Shown here: in pieces, positions 17,709-23,837 of the stretch
Position numbering within the stretch: the first letter of the stretch is position 1
Layout of the letters: the number at the start of each line of letters is the position of its first letter
Origin: Pseudomonas arcuscaelestis
GTDB taxonomy: Bacteria > Pseudomonadota > Gammaproteobacteria > Pseudomonadales > Pseudomonadaceae
NCBI RefSeq assembly: GCF_016881005.1
Contig: NZ_JACOPV010000014.1
Location: 1-64,000 of the forward strand
Length of the DNA stretch: 64,000 bases
Reading direction: 5' to 3'
Made by a program: the position numbers and the translations under genes
Notes under the pieces: model-generated
Seen by the model: the letters and a program-made list of their open reading frames with translations, nothing else
What the model was told of the DNA's origin: nothing
The model's database searches: none

Positions 17709-19316
17709 ATGAGCCAACAACTCCAACATGATGTCCTCGTGATCGGCAGCGGCGCCGCCGGTCTGAGCCTAGCGCTGAACCTTCCCGGGCACCTGCGCGT
17801 TGCCGTGCTGAGCAAGGGCGATCTCGCCAACGGCTCGACCTTCTGGGCCCAAGGCGGGGTCGCCGCGGTACTGGACGACACCGACACGATCCAGTCCCAC
17901 GTCGAAGATACCCTCAATGCCGGTGGTGGCTTGTGCCACGAAGATGCCGTGCGCTTCACTGTCGAGCACAGCCGCGAAGCGATCCAGTGGCTGATTGACC
18001 AAGGCGTACCGTTCACCCGCGACGAACACGCCAGCGTTGACGATGGTGGTTTCGAGTTCCACCTGACCCGCGAAGGCGGCCACAGCCACCGGCGCATCAT
18101 TCACGCCGCCGATGCCACCGGCGCTGCGATTTTCACCACGCTGCTGGCCCAGGCAAAGCAAAGACCCAACATCGAACTGCTGGAGCAGCGAGTAGCGGTT
18201 GACCTGATCACCGAGCGACGCCTTGGCCAGGACGGTGATCGTTGCCTGGGTGCCTATGTATTGAATCGCAACACCGGGGAGGTCGATACATTTGGTGCAC
18301 GCTTCACGGTGCTCGCGACCGGCGGTGCCGCCAAGGTCTACCTGTACACCAGCAACCCGGACGGAGCCTGTGGCGACGGTATCGCCATGGCCTGGCGCGC
18401 GGGTTGCCGGGTGGCAAACCTTGAGTTCAATCAGTTTCACCCTACCTGCCTTTATCACCCCCAGGCCAAGAGCTTCCTGGTGACCGAAGCCCTTCGCGGT
18501 GAAGGGGCGCTGTTGCGGCTGCCCAATGGCGAGCGCTTCATGCCCCGCTTCGACCCCCGCGAAGAGCTGGCGCCACGCGATATCGTCGCTCGCGCCATCG
18601 ACCACGAAATGAAGCGCCTGGGTGTGGATTGCGTCTACCTCGACATCAGTCACAAACCCGAAGACTTCATCAAGAGCCACTTCCCTACTGTTTACGAGCG
18701 CTGCCTGACCTTCGGCATCGATATCACCCGCCAACCAATCCCCGTGGTACCTGCTGCCCACTACACCTGTGGCGGCGTGATGGTGGACGATCGCGGCCAT
18801 ACCGATGTCCCCGGTCTCTACGCCATCGGCGAAACCAGCTTCACCGGGCTGCATGGCGCCAATCGCATGGCCAGCAACTCGCTGCTCGAGTGTTTCGTCT
18901 ATGGGCGTGCCGCTGCCAATGACATCGAATCGCACCTGGAGCAGGTGAACATGCCTCGGCAACTGCCGGGCTGGGACGCCAGCCAGGTTACCGATTCGGA
19001 TGAGGACGTGATCATCGCGCACAACTGGGACGAGCTACGGCGCTTCATGTGGGACTACGTGGGAATTGTGCGAACCAGCAAGCGCTTGCAACGTGCAGAA
19101 CACCGAGTGCGACTGCTGCTCGACGAAATCGACGAGTTCTATAGCAACTACCGAGTAAGCAGAGACCTGATTGAACTGAGGAACCTGGCCCAGGTCGCGG
19201 AGCTGATGATTCGGTCAGCCATGGGACGCAAGGAATCTCGGGGTCTGCACTACACGCTGGACTATCCAGAGATGCTGCCAGAGGCAAAGGATACGATCCT
19301 TACACCCGACAAATGA
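17709..19316 (+). CDS. nadB: L-aspartate oxidase NadB, with a 3' end supplied by an integrated element
   Basis: 535 residues. N-terminal FAD motif VLVIGSGAAGLSLAL; active-site region EGGHSHRRIIHAADATG; HPTCLYHP; GLHGANRMASNSLLE; all intact. It oxidises L-aspartate to iminoaspartate, the first step of de novo NAD synthesis. From about residue 475 on (19133 onward) the DNA comes from the 6.6-kb element: the protein stays alike (FYSNYRVSRDLIELRNLAQV…) while many third positions differ from the displaced native end at 25731-25921. The new C-terminus ends …TILTPDK instead of …TILQPPTYGD. The enzyme is expected to work. Confidence 0.95.
   Translation: MSQQLQHDVLVIGSGAAGLSLALNLPGHLRVAVLSKGDLANGSTFWAQGGVAAVLDDTDTIQSHVEDTLNAGGGLCHEDAVRFTVEHSREAIQWLIDQGVPFTRDEHASVDDGGFEFHLTREGGHSHRRIIHAADATGAAIFTTLLAQAKQRPNIELLEQRVAVDLITERRLGQDGDRCLGAYVLNRNTGEVDTFGARFTVLATGGAAKVYLYTSNPDGACGDGIAMAWRAGCRVANLEFNQFHPTCLYHPQAKSFLVTEALRGEGALLRLPNGERFMPRFDPREELAPRDIVARAIDHEMKRLGVDCVYLDISHKPEDFIKSHFPTVYERCLTFGIDITRQPIPVVPAAHYTCGGVMVDDRGHTDVPGLYAIGETSFTGLHGANRMASNSLLECFVYGRAAANDIESHLEQVNMPRQLPGWDASQVTDSDEDVIIAHNWDELRRFMWDYVGIVRTSKRLQRAEHRVRLLLDEIDEFYSNYRVSRDLIELRNLAQVAELMIRSAMGRKESRGLHYTLDYPEMLPEAKDTILTPDK
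19133..19151 (+). other. Left attachment-site core (nadB side)
   Basis: CGAGTTCTA-T-AGCAACTAC within nadB, repeated at 25729-25747 with C for T at the tenth base. Homology between the two nadB ends begins here. The exact crossover may be here or in the identical 14-nt block at 19182-19195; sequence alone cannot decide. Confidence 0.6.
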
Positions 19317-19394
19317 GGCACGTTAGGAAGCCTCAGCGTAGCACGGTAAGGCCCCGGTTTGTAACAGCTTTGGCGCATCTTTGTCCCATCGCTG

Positions 19395-19426
19395 GGGTCC
19401 TTATCGCCTGCCTGCGAGGGTCCTTA
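19395..19426 (+). repeat. Direct repeat GGGTCCTTA near left end of the element
   Basis: GGGTCCTTA occurs at 19395-19403 and 19418-19426, 23 nt apart (about two helical turns), in the 201-nt gene-free stretch after the rebuilt nadB. The phasing could suit arm-type integrase or excisionase sites; this is speculative. Confidence 0.4.
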
Positions 19427-19435
19427 ACGCGCCCA

Positions 19436-19469
19436 CAGGCACCCATGCGAGGGCATACGGGGGAGCCTG
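19436..19469. terminator. Hairpin at left end of the element
   Basis: CAGGC(A)CCC-ATGC-GAGG-GCAT-AC-GGG-GGA-GCCTG folds as a nested stem with an ATGC/GCAT tip. It lies past the last leftward element gene (19518) and past nadB, so it could end both transcripts. There is no T run, so intrinsic termination is uncertain. Confidence 0.45.
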
Positions 19470-19517
19470 CGCGGGAAGTCTTGTAATGGTGACCTTTCAG
19501 ATTTTTCTGTCAGATTC

Positions 19518-19598
19518 TCAAGAGGGTCGGCGAGACCACAACCAGAACCCCAGTTGAACGGCCAGACAGACCCAGTAGAGGGCCTGTAGGTGGTCCAT
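19518..19598 (-). CDS. 26-residue single-helix membrane peptide
   Basis: A minus-strand frame beginning MDHLQALYWVCLAVQLGFWL and ending with Arg-rich SRRPS: one hydrophobic helix with a positively charged end. ATG 19598 has AAGGAG 6 nt upstream, and that ribosome binding site begins just after the stop of the 72-residue gene, so the two look coupled. It is the last gene of the element. Small membrane peptides of this type occur as phage lysis regulators or toxins; function is unknown. Confidence 0.55.
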   Translation of the reverse strand: MDHLQALYWVCLAVQLGFWLWSRRPS

Positions 19599-19616
19599 GG
19601 GGTTCTCCTTGAGGGT

Positions 19617-19835
19617 TTAGAGTGACTTGTGGAAGCGAACGTCTTTGAGTTCGTGTTGCAGGGCTACCTCAAGGAGGCGCTCATAGGTATGCGGCCAACT
19701 CCCTTGAGATTGGTCATTAGAAGCGCCTGATTGAAGCAAGGCATAGCATAGCGCCGCATGTGGTGTCAGAGACTCGACAGGCACCTTAGTGACTACCCGC
19801 TTGCCCTTATAGGTGTAGCACAGCGTGACACTCAT
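19617..19835 (-). CDS. 72-residue protein of unknown function (element)
   Basis: Reads MSVTLCYTYKGKRVVTKVPV, then an acidic, helical C-terminus. ATG 19835 has AAAGG upstream. Soluble, no motif recognised. It lies downstream of rha in the same leftward unit. The 79 nt between them contain a small stem GCTAT-TGAGC-ATAGC (19862-19876). Confidence 0.6.
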   Translation of the reverse strand: MSVTLCYTYKGKRVVTKVPVESLTPHAALCYALLQSGASNDQSQGSWPHTYERLLEVALQHELKDVRFHKSL

Positions 19836-19914
19836 CGCGGGACCTTTTTGTGGGCAACTTAGCTATTGAGCATAGCCCGTCACGCTTCGTTTGAGGAAGT
19901 ATCAATTAACGACC

Positions 19915-20379
19915 TCAGCGGGCCTTGAGGCGCCTTGCAGCGGTCCTGATGTCCCTCATTGCGATTCGATAATTGTCCTTCTCTCGTTCGAGCAGGTGAA
20001 CCACAGCAGCCTGTACCGATACACGTTCAAACCCTGAGCCCTCCAGTTCAAGCCAGCGGCCCATGATTAGGTCTGACAGCTCCCATGAATATCGAGACAG
20101 CAGAACGAAGGTTCGACGCTTATCAAGGATGGTCAACGGCTGGGTCTTGCCCCGGCCATCAGTGTATTGGGTGCTGATAATCTGGCAGCTCAAATCTGAG
20201 CCACGAGATTCCAGCGCTTTAGCCATCTTGGAGATGTCGCGCAGGACGTTCTTGTGAGTCTTCCCGGTGATCTCTGCGATCTCCAGCGAGGTCATTGCCG
20301 GTAGGCCGTTGAGGGTCGTTTGGGATACTGATCCAGCCTTGGAGATGCTTTCGAGGGTGATGGTGTTGGTCATGTTCAT
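19915..20379 (-). CDS. Rha-family phage regulatory protein
   Basis: 154 residues from ATG 20379 (AAGGAAA upstream); the reading frame stays open further upstream but through a large hairpin. The Rha N-terminal pattern is seen: MTSLEIAEITGKTHKNVLRDI … RGKTQPLTILDKRRTFVLLSRYSWELSDLIMGRWLELE. The C-terminal part has predicted coiled coil (VHLLEREKDNYRIAMRDIRTAARRLKAR). Rha proteins are DNA-binding regulators of lambdoid and satellite phages whose lethal effect depends on host IHF status in P22/phi-80. Here it sits late in the element's leftward unit. Confidence 0.8.
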   Translation of the reverse strand: MNMTNTITLESISKAGSVSQTTLNGLPAMTSLEIAEITGKTHKNVLRDISKMAKALESRGSDLSCQIISTQYTDGRGKTQPLTILDKRRTFVLLSRYSWELSDLIMGRWLELEGSGFERVSVQAAVVHLLEREKDNYRIAMRDIRTAARRLKAR

Positions 20380-20394
20380 TGTCGATTTCCTTTT

Positions 20395-20471
20395 GTTCGC
20401 CCTCTGAGTCGCACCCACGGACCAGCCCACAGACCCCGACAAGGGTGCTGGCGTGGCCTCAAAGGGCGAAC
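20395..20471. repeat. 77-nt nested inverted repeat in the rha leader
   Basis: Outer arms at 20395-20408 (GTTCGCCCTCTGAG) and 20458-20471 pair with one mismatch; inner arms GCACCC (20411-20416) and GGGTGC (20443-20448) also pair. As RNA on the minus strand the stem closes ~16 nt before the rha start, next to its ribosome binding site. It may be a processing site, translational switch or protein-binding site. Confidence 0.7.
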
Positions 20472-20490
20472 AGAAGAACTGTGGATTGAA

Positions 20491-20563
20491 TGCCCGTGCG
20501 TGGGCAGATAGGTCGGTCCAGATTTGGACCCACGTCCCCTGCCGGTCCCTCTTTAGGTCCGGC
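20491..20563. other. Cluster of three short hairpins after the 335-residue gene
   Basis: TGCCC-GTGCGT-GGGCA (20491-20506), GGTCCA-GATT-TGGACC (20515-20530) and GCCGGTCC-CTCTTTA-GGTCCGGC (20541-20563, one mismatch). With the adjacent 77-nt repeat, most of the 204-nt rha leader is structured. Candidates are terminator, processing region or replication/packaging signal; none is proven. Confidence 0.55.
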
Positions 20564-20583
20564 CTTACGGGGCTACTACTGGA

Positions 20584-21591
20584 TTACTCGGTGGTCAGCT
20601 TCACGTTAGTGACCAGCGGGAACGCCACAGGGACGGTCTGAAGGCCAGAATCGTCGATCTTCACCTTGACCATGCCATTGGCGATGATGTCCACCACAGC
20701 CATGATCTCGATGTCCCAGCCTTGGGCGTTCGGGTTGCGGGTCGCTTCGATACGCCAGATGTTGCCATCTTGGCGCTCACGGTAGCTCAGCGAGGTGAAC
20801 AGCTTGGGCAACATGAAGATGCCATGGTCGGTGCCAGTGTAAGGCTGCACGCCTGCGCCGATGAGGTCCTCAATAGAGTCCTGACCAGCACGTTGAGCGG
20901 CACGCTCCAGCACGGCCACCAGAGACACTGGCAGCAGGACCACGAAGTCACTCAGCGAGGTGCCCACAGTCTGGTTAATGTGGGTCGTCAGGAGGTCAAT
21001 GAGGTCCTCAGCGATCTCGACAGGCTTGCCAGTGGGCTTGGCCTCAGAGACGCTCTCGGTGCTTGGGGCCGTCGCCAAGATGGCAGCGACCTTACCGGCT
21101 GCACTCAGCTCGATGTCACGAAGCATCTTGTCAGCGGTCTGCTCCATGGACTGGACAGTGAAACCCGCCATTAGATTGTGGTCGAGGATGGTGGCGCGGT
21201 GGCTGATGACCAATGCCGTGTCGGTTGCCTCGGTGAAGATGATCGACCCTGCCAGCACCTCACCCTTCTCGACAGTCTGGTTGTCCCAGTTCTTGCGAGG
21301 ATCGAAGGTGACGGAGCGGTCAGCCATGGTGATGATTTGTTGCCCAGTCGCCTCAGAGCCAGCCGGACGGAACTCACAAGGGGTTCTCTCCATGGCTTCC
21401 TCTCGCCACTCATCGCCGTTTAGATAGTCCTCAGCGGCCTCCACAAGGGCTTCCACATAGACGGACACATCGGTGGCCGCTTGGGTTTCTGGACGGACAT
21501 CGGCAGTGTTGAATCGAATCGACCCGGTGTGCTCATCGACGATGGCGGTGGAGTAGGTCGAAGGTTTGGTGTACTGAAATGGCTTAGTCAT
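20584..21591 (-). CDS. 335-residue element protein, possibly capsid-like; function unknown
   Basis: ATG 21591 has AGGAGAC upstream. No domain is recognised with certainty. The N-terminal ~100 residues look extended; the middle has a helix typical of the HK97/P22-coat spine (FTVQSMEQTADKMLRDIELSAAGKVAAIL), and the C-terminal half (VQPYTGTDHGIFMLPKLFTSLSYRE … NAQGWDIEIMAVVDIIANGMV) has the look of a major capsid protein. It is the largest gene after the integrase, with no portal, protease or terminase beside it. If it is a capsid protein, the element may build or remodel its own shell; otherwise it is an unassigned effector. Confidence 0.4.
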   Translation of the reverse strand: MTKPFQYTKPSTYSTAIVDEHTGSIRFNTADVRPETQAATDVSVYVEALVEAAEDYLNGDEWREEAMERTPCEFRPAGSEATGQQIITMADRSVTFDPRKNWDNQTVEKGEVLAGSIIFTEATDTALVISHRATILDHNLMAGFTVQSMEQTADKMLRDIELSAAGKVAAILATAPSTESVSEAKPTGKPVEIAEDLIDLLTTHINQTVGTSLSDFVVLLPVSLVAVLERAAQRAGQDSIEDLIGAGVQPYTGTDHGIFMLPKLFTSLSYRERQDGNIWRIEATRNPNAQGWDIEIMAVVDIIANGMVKVKIDDSGLQTVPVAFPLVTNVKLTTE

Positions 21592-21641
21592 GGCTGTTGT
21601 CTCCTGAATAATTGAATGAAGTGGTGTCGGGACTGGCGTGA

Positions 21642-22043
21642 TTACCAGCCACCGCTATTGGCACGGGAGGCTGCTCGGACACGGGCGCTATGCTCACGAA
21701 TGGCAGCGGCTCGGGCCTCTCGATCATGCTTCGCTTGGGCGATCTCTCGGGGCGTATGCTCACGGCAGCGCTCAGCATGGGCGTCAGCCTCAGCTTGCTT
21801 ACGGGCCTTCTCTTGGGCCTTCTGGTACTGGTCTTGGCGGTACTCTCGGGCGACATCGGGAATCGCCTGGAGTGACAGACCAGCCTCATCGAAGGTCTTA
21901 ACGATCTCGAATTGACGGCCCTTCACGGTGCCGCACTGGGCGACCAGCATGGGCAGCATGATGTTCTCGACGTACTCACGGGTCTGGGTTTGGCCGCAAA
22001 TGGTCACTTCGTTCTTCAGGACTTTGGTGATGGTGATTTGCAT
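21642..22043 (-). CDS. 133-residue element protein, charged coiled-coil C-terminus
   Basis: Start ATG 22043 (MQITITKVLKNEVTICGQTQ) with AGGAGA ~9 nt upstream. The N-terminal ~70 residues look globular, with a beta-rich start; residues ~75-133 are highly charged, alanine/glutamate/arginine-rich helix. The frame stays open upstream to an ATG at 22292, but that ATG lies inside the predicted phage promoter and has no ribosome binding site. Unknown function; 50 nt ahead of the 335-residue gene. Confidence 0.6.
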   Translation of the reverse strand: MQITITKVLKNEVTICGQTQTREYVENIMLPMLVAQCGTVKGRQFEIVKTFDEAGLSLQAIPDVAREYRQDQYQKAQEKARKQAEADAHAERCREHTPREIAQAKHDREARAAAIREHSARVRAASRANSGGW

Positions 22044-22067
22044 GGGATGGGTCTCCTGTATACGACC

Positions 22068-22152
22068 CATTCGCTCAGCCTTGGCGCCATAGACGCGCAC
22101 GACAAGACGGCAAGGAGAGAGCCGCGTGGGCGCCTTCCAAGGCTGACGAATG
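22068..22152. repeat. Long inverted repeat in the leader of the 133-residue gene
   Basis: CATTCG-C-TCAGCCTTGG (22068-22084) pairs with CCAAGGCTGACGAATG (22137-22152) over 16 bp with one bulge; CGCC/GGCG extends it inward. On the minus strand the stem closes ~25 nt before the ATG at 22043, just ahead of the ribosome binding site, as in the rha leader. The region 22044-22287 holds no convincing gene. Confidence 0.7.
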
Positions 22153-22287
22153 AGTTCTTGATTTGAGTGGTGTTGATGACGGATCAGGACATGGCGGGCC
22201 TGAAGGGCATCGGGTAGATCAACCGTGGCGACGGCTGTTGTGCGAGGACGGAGGGAAATTAATTTTGTTGGTGGCCTTCCTGTCTTG

Positions 22288-22306
22288 GCCATAGTGAGGG
22301 TTTTTA
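22288..22306 (-). promoter_or_regulatory. T7-like (gh-1 type) phage RNA polymerase promoter, perfect core
   Basis: The minus strand reads TAAAAACCCTCACTATGGC, identical over 19 positions to the gh-1 phage promoter core as I recall it (TAAAAACCCTCACTRTGGC) and clearly akin to the T3 promoter (ACCCTCACTAAAGG). Predicted transcript start is the first G of GGC (22290), running leftward into the 133- and 335-residue genes, rha and beyond. No host -35/-10 pair overlaps it obviously. Confidence 0.85.
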
Positions 22307-22327
22307 ACGACAGCTTGACGGACGCCT

Positions 22328-22657
22328 TCAAGTTATGAGTGAGATCCCCTCTGAGCCACCCAATGGAATCCTCAAGTGGGTCGAGGCGATAGCTTGTAGA
22401 CACAACCCTTGTTCAAGTAGCTGGTTCAAACGGTCGAGCGTCTTGGCGGGGCACTTAGCGAGGACCCGTTGGGCCAGACCATCCATGTTGAAAGTGACCC
22501 GTCCTTCCTTATAGGTCCTGAAGTTTGAACGGTGGTCATTGAGGATTCGACGTAACTCGATGAGCTGAATTCGAGCAGGTCGAGGGAAGACCAAGGACAA
22601 TGTGCTTATGTCCTGATCGGAGAGTCGTGAGTTAGCTGGACAGATGATGCTGGTCAT
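22328..22657 (-). CDS. 109-residue element protein of unknown function
   Basis: ATG 22657 has AAGGAGA upstream. Small, helical and basic, with 'LDRLNQLLEQGLCLQAI'; no recognised motif and no signal or membrane segment. It lies between the two phage-type promoters, so it would be read from the one at 23404-23386. Its stop is 22 nt before the second promoter. Confidence 0.6.
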   Translation of the reverse strand: MTSIICPANSRLSDQDISTLSLVFPRPARIQLIELRRILNDHRSNFRTYKEGRVTFNMDGLAQRVLAKCPAKTLDRLNQLLEQGLCLQAIASTHLRIPLGGSEGISLIT

Positions 22658-22713
22658 GGTGAGAGGTCTCCTTCGAGTTGATCTAAATGATGTCCTTTCG
22701 ATGAATGAAAGAT

Positions 22714-22739
22714 GAGGGGTGTAATTGCTATTACCCCTC
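22714..22739. other. Hairpin in the leader of the 109-residue gene
   Basis: GAGGGG (22714-22719) pairs with CCCCTC (22734-22739); TAAT/ATTA (22722-22725, 22730-22733) pairs inside, leaving a TGTG/TGC-type bulge and loop. It lies in the 165-nt gap between the 175- and 109-residue genes. Confidence 0.5.
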
Positions 22740-22822
22740 CCCTCTGGACTGGTCGATGAGCTGGTCGATTCCGTTGGCCGCTTGGGTCTCGTTGAGTTTT
22801 CTTTTAAGTATGCGGCATTTAT

Positions 22823-23350
22823 TCAGGCAGCCTCAGCGCCCAGCGTTCTCAGGTCGTGGTGCAGCTTGGCGAGAACTTCAGGACTTGGCGGTTCGCCTGG
22901 GTCTTCCCACTCGTTGACGCGGCTGGTCTTCAGGAAGCCATAGCGCATCTCATGGGTCAGCTCATCGGGGCGACTCTTGAGCAGGTACGGCATTGCCAGT
23001 TCAATTGCCTTCACATACCGCTGCGCTTGTCGGAGACCCAGCCGGTACTGAGCCATAACGTTGGCCGCTGAGACGACTTCGAGTTCAGCAAGGATGGCAA
23101 CAAGTCGCTTCACGGACAGAGGTTTGGACGAGCCACCAGAGCCGATTGGGCGGTCATGCCAGTCAAGCCTTGCGATGCCCTCAAGGATGTCCATTGCGAA
23201 GTGGGGATATTGACCGTAGTCGGTGGTCGGCCCGATGAAGCCATAGAATAAGTTGGCGATGATCTTGGTGGGCCGGCCCCGGCCACGCTTGGGAACGGAG
23301 AGTGCAGCGGTGGTGATCGCCTCGTGCTGGGCTGGGTCGTAGCTGGTCAT
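22823..23350 (-). CDS. 175-residue AT-hook-bearing DNA-binding-like protein (element)
   Basis: Start ATG 23350 with AGGAGG ~9 nt upstream. The N-terminus has an AT-hook-type motif (KRGRGRPTK, residues ~20-28). The middle (KRLVAILAELEVVSAANVMAQYRLGLRQAQRYVKAIELAMPYLL) looks like a helix-turn-helix array. It is the first gene after a phage-type promoter whose predicted start is ~37 nt upstream of the ATG, so it should be the first product made when a T7-like polymerase is present. No family recognised; regulator or replication initiator are both possible. Confidence 0.65.
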   Translation of the reverse strand: MTSYDPAQHEAITTAALSVPKRGRGRPTKIIANLFYGFIGPTTDYGQYPHFAMDILEGIARLDWHDRPIGSGGSSKPLSVKRLVAILAELEVVSAANVMAQYRLGLRQAQRYVKAIELAMPYLLKSRPDELTHEMRYGFLKTSRVNEWEDPGEPPSPEVLAKLHHDLRTLGAEAA

Positions 23351-23819
23351 GTTTGTGGTCCTCCTGTGGCCGCTGCGGGAGTGCAGCCATAGTGAGGGGT
23401 TTTGCGACATCGCCACCCATGATGCCCACGGCAATCGGGTCACTCGACTCAGCAGCGTTGTACTGGCCGGTCTTGCGGATGGTCGGGAGGACTTCCTCGA
23501 AGACCCACTTGCGGAAGGGCTCAGTGGCCTCGGAGTGGCCCCGAAGGAGCATCTTGTAGAGGGTCGGCTCGGAGAACATCAGAGCGCCCTCCTTGAGCTT
23601 GCGGCCAATCGAATCGCACGGAGGACAGGTAGTAAAATTTACTATCTGACCCTGAATCGACCCCAGTGTGATGAACCCACCAGCAGCGTGCCGAGACTTT
23701 GCGAAGTCCTTGGCGGACTGGGATGGATAGGTGAGACCAGCGGCACGGGCTACCTGAGTCGCCATGAACAGAAGCTCGTATTCAGGGTGGCCCACGAGGA
23801 CATCCAGCTCGATGCCCAT
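23181..23819 (-). CDS. Bro-N domain protein (antirepressor-like)
   Basis: 212 residues. Residues ~15-120 match the Bro-N pattern: ELLFMATQVARAAGLTYPSQSAKDF … KLKEGALMFSEPTLYKMLLRGHSEATEPFRKWVFEEVLPTIRKTGQY. Bro-N proteins bind DNA and often act as antirepressors in phages. The last ~55 codons overlap the 175-residue gene in another frame and contain the phage-type promoter; their odd composition (QRPQEDHKHDQLRPSPARGDHH) suggests a tail made by chance read-through. No good ribosome binding site at ATG 23819, so it may be translated by coupling to the gene 18 nt upstream. Confidence 0.7.
   Translation of the reverse strand: MGIELDVLVGHPEYELLFMATQVARAAGLTYPSQSAKDFAKSRHAAGGFITLGSIQGQIVNFTTCPPCDSIGRKLKEGALMFSEPTLYKMLLRGHSEATEPFRKWVFEEVLPTIRKTGQYNAAESSDPIAVGIMGGDVAKPLTMAALPQRPQEDHKHDQLRPSPARGDHHRCTLRSQAWPGPAHQDHRQLILWLHRADHRLRSISPLRNGHP
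23386..23404 (-). promoter_or_regulatory. T7-like (gh-1 type) phage RNA polymerase promoter, 17/19 core
   Basis: The minus strand reads CAAAACCCCTCACTATGGC followed by TGCA; it differs from the gh-1 core at two positions and agrees with the degenerate 3' end of the consensus (HSCM). It shares GCCATAGTGAGGG (plus-strand reading) with the other site. Transcription would start near 23388 and run leftward; the AGGAGG of the 175-residue gene follows within 30 nt. Confidence 0.8.
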
Positions 23820-23837
23820 GAAATTGCGCTTTTCAAA

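Noticed and set aside
21642..22292. Longer version of the 133-residue gene starting at 22292 (MAKTGRPPTKL…)
   Set aside because: The ATG lies inside the predicted phage promoter upstream of +1, has no ribosome binding site, and the added ~83 residues cross a long inverted repeat. The start at 22043 has a good ribosome binding site.
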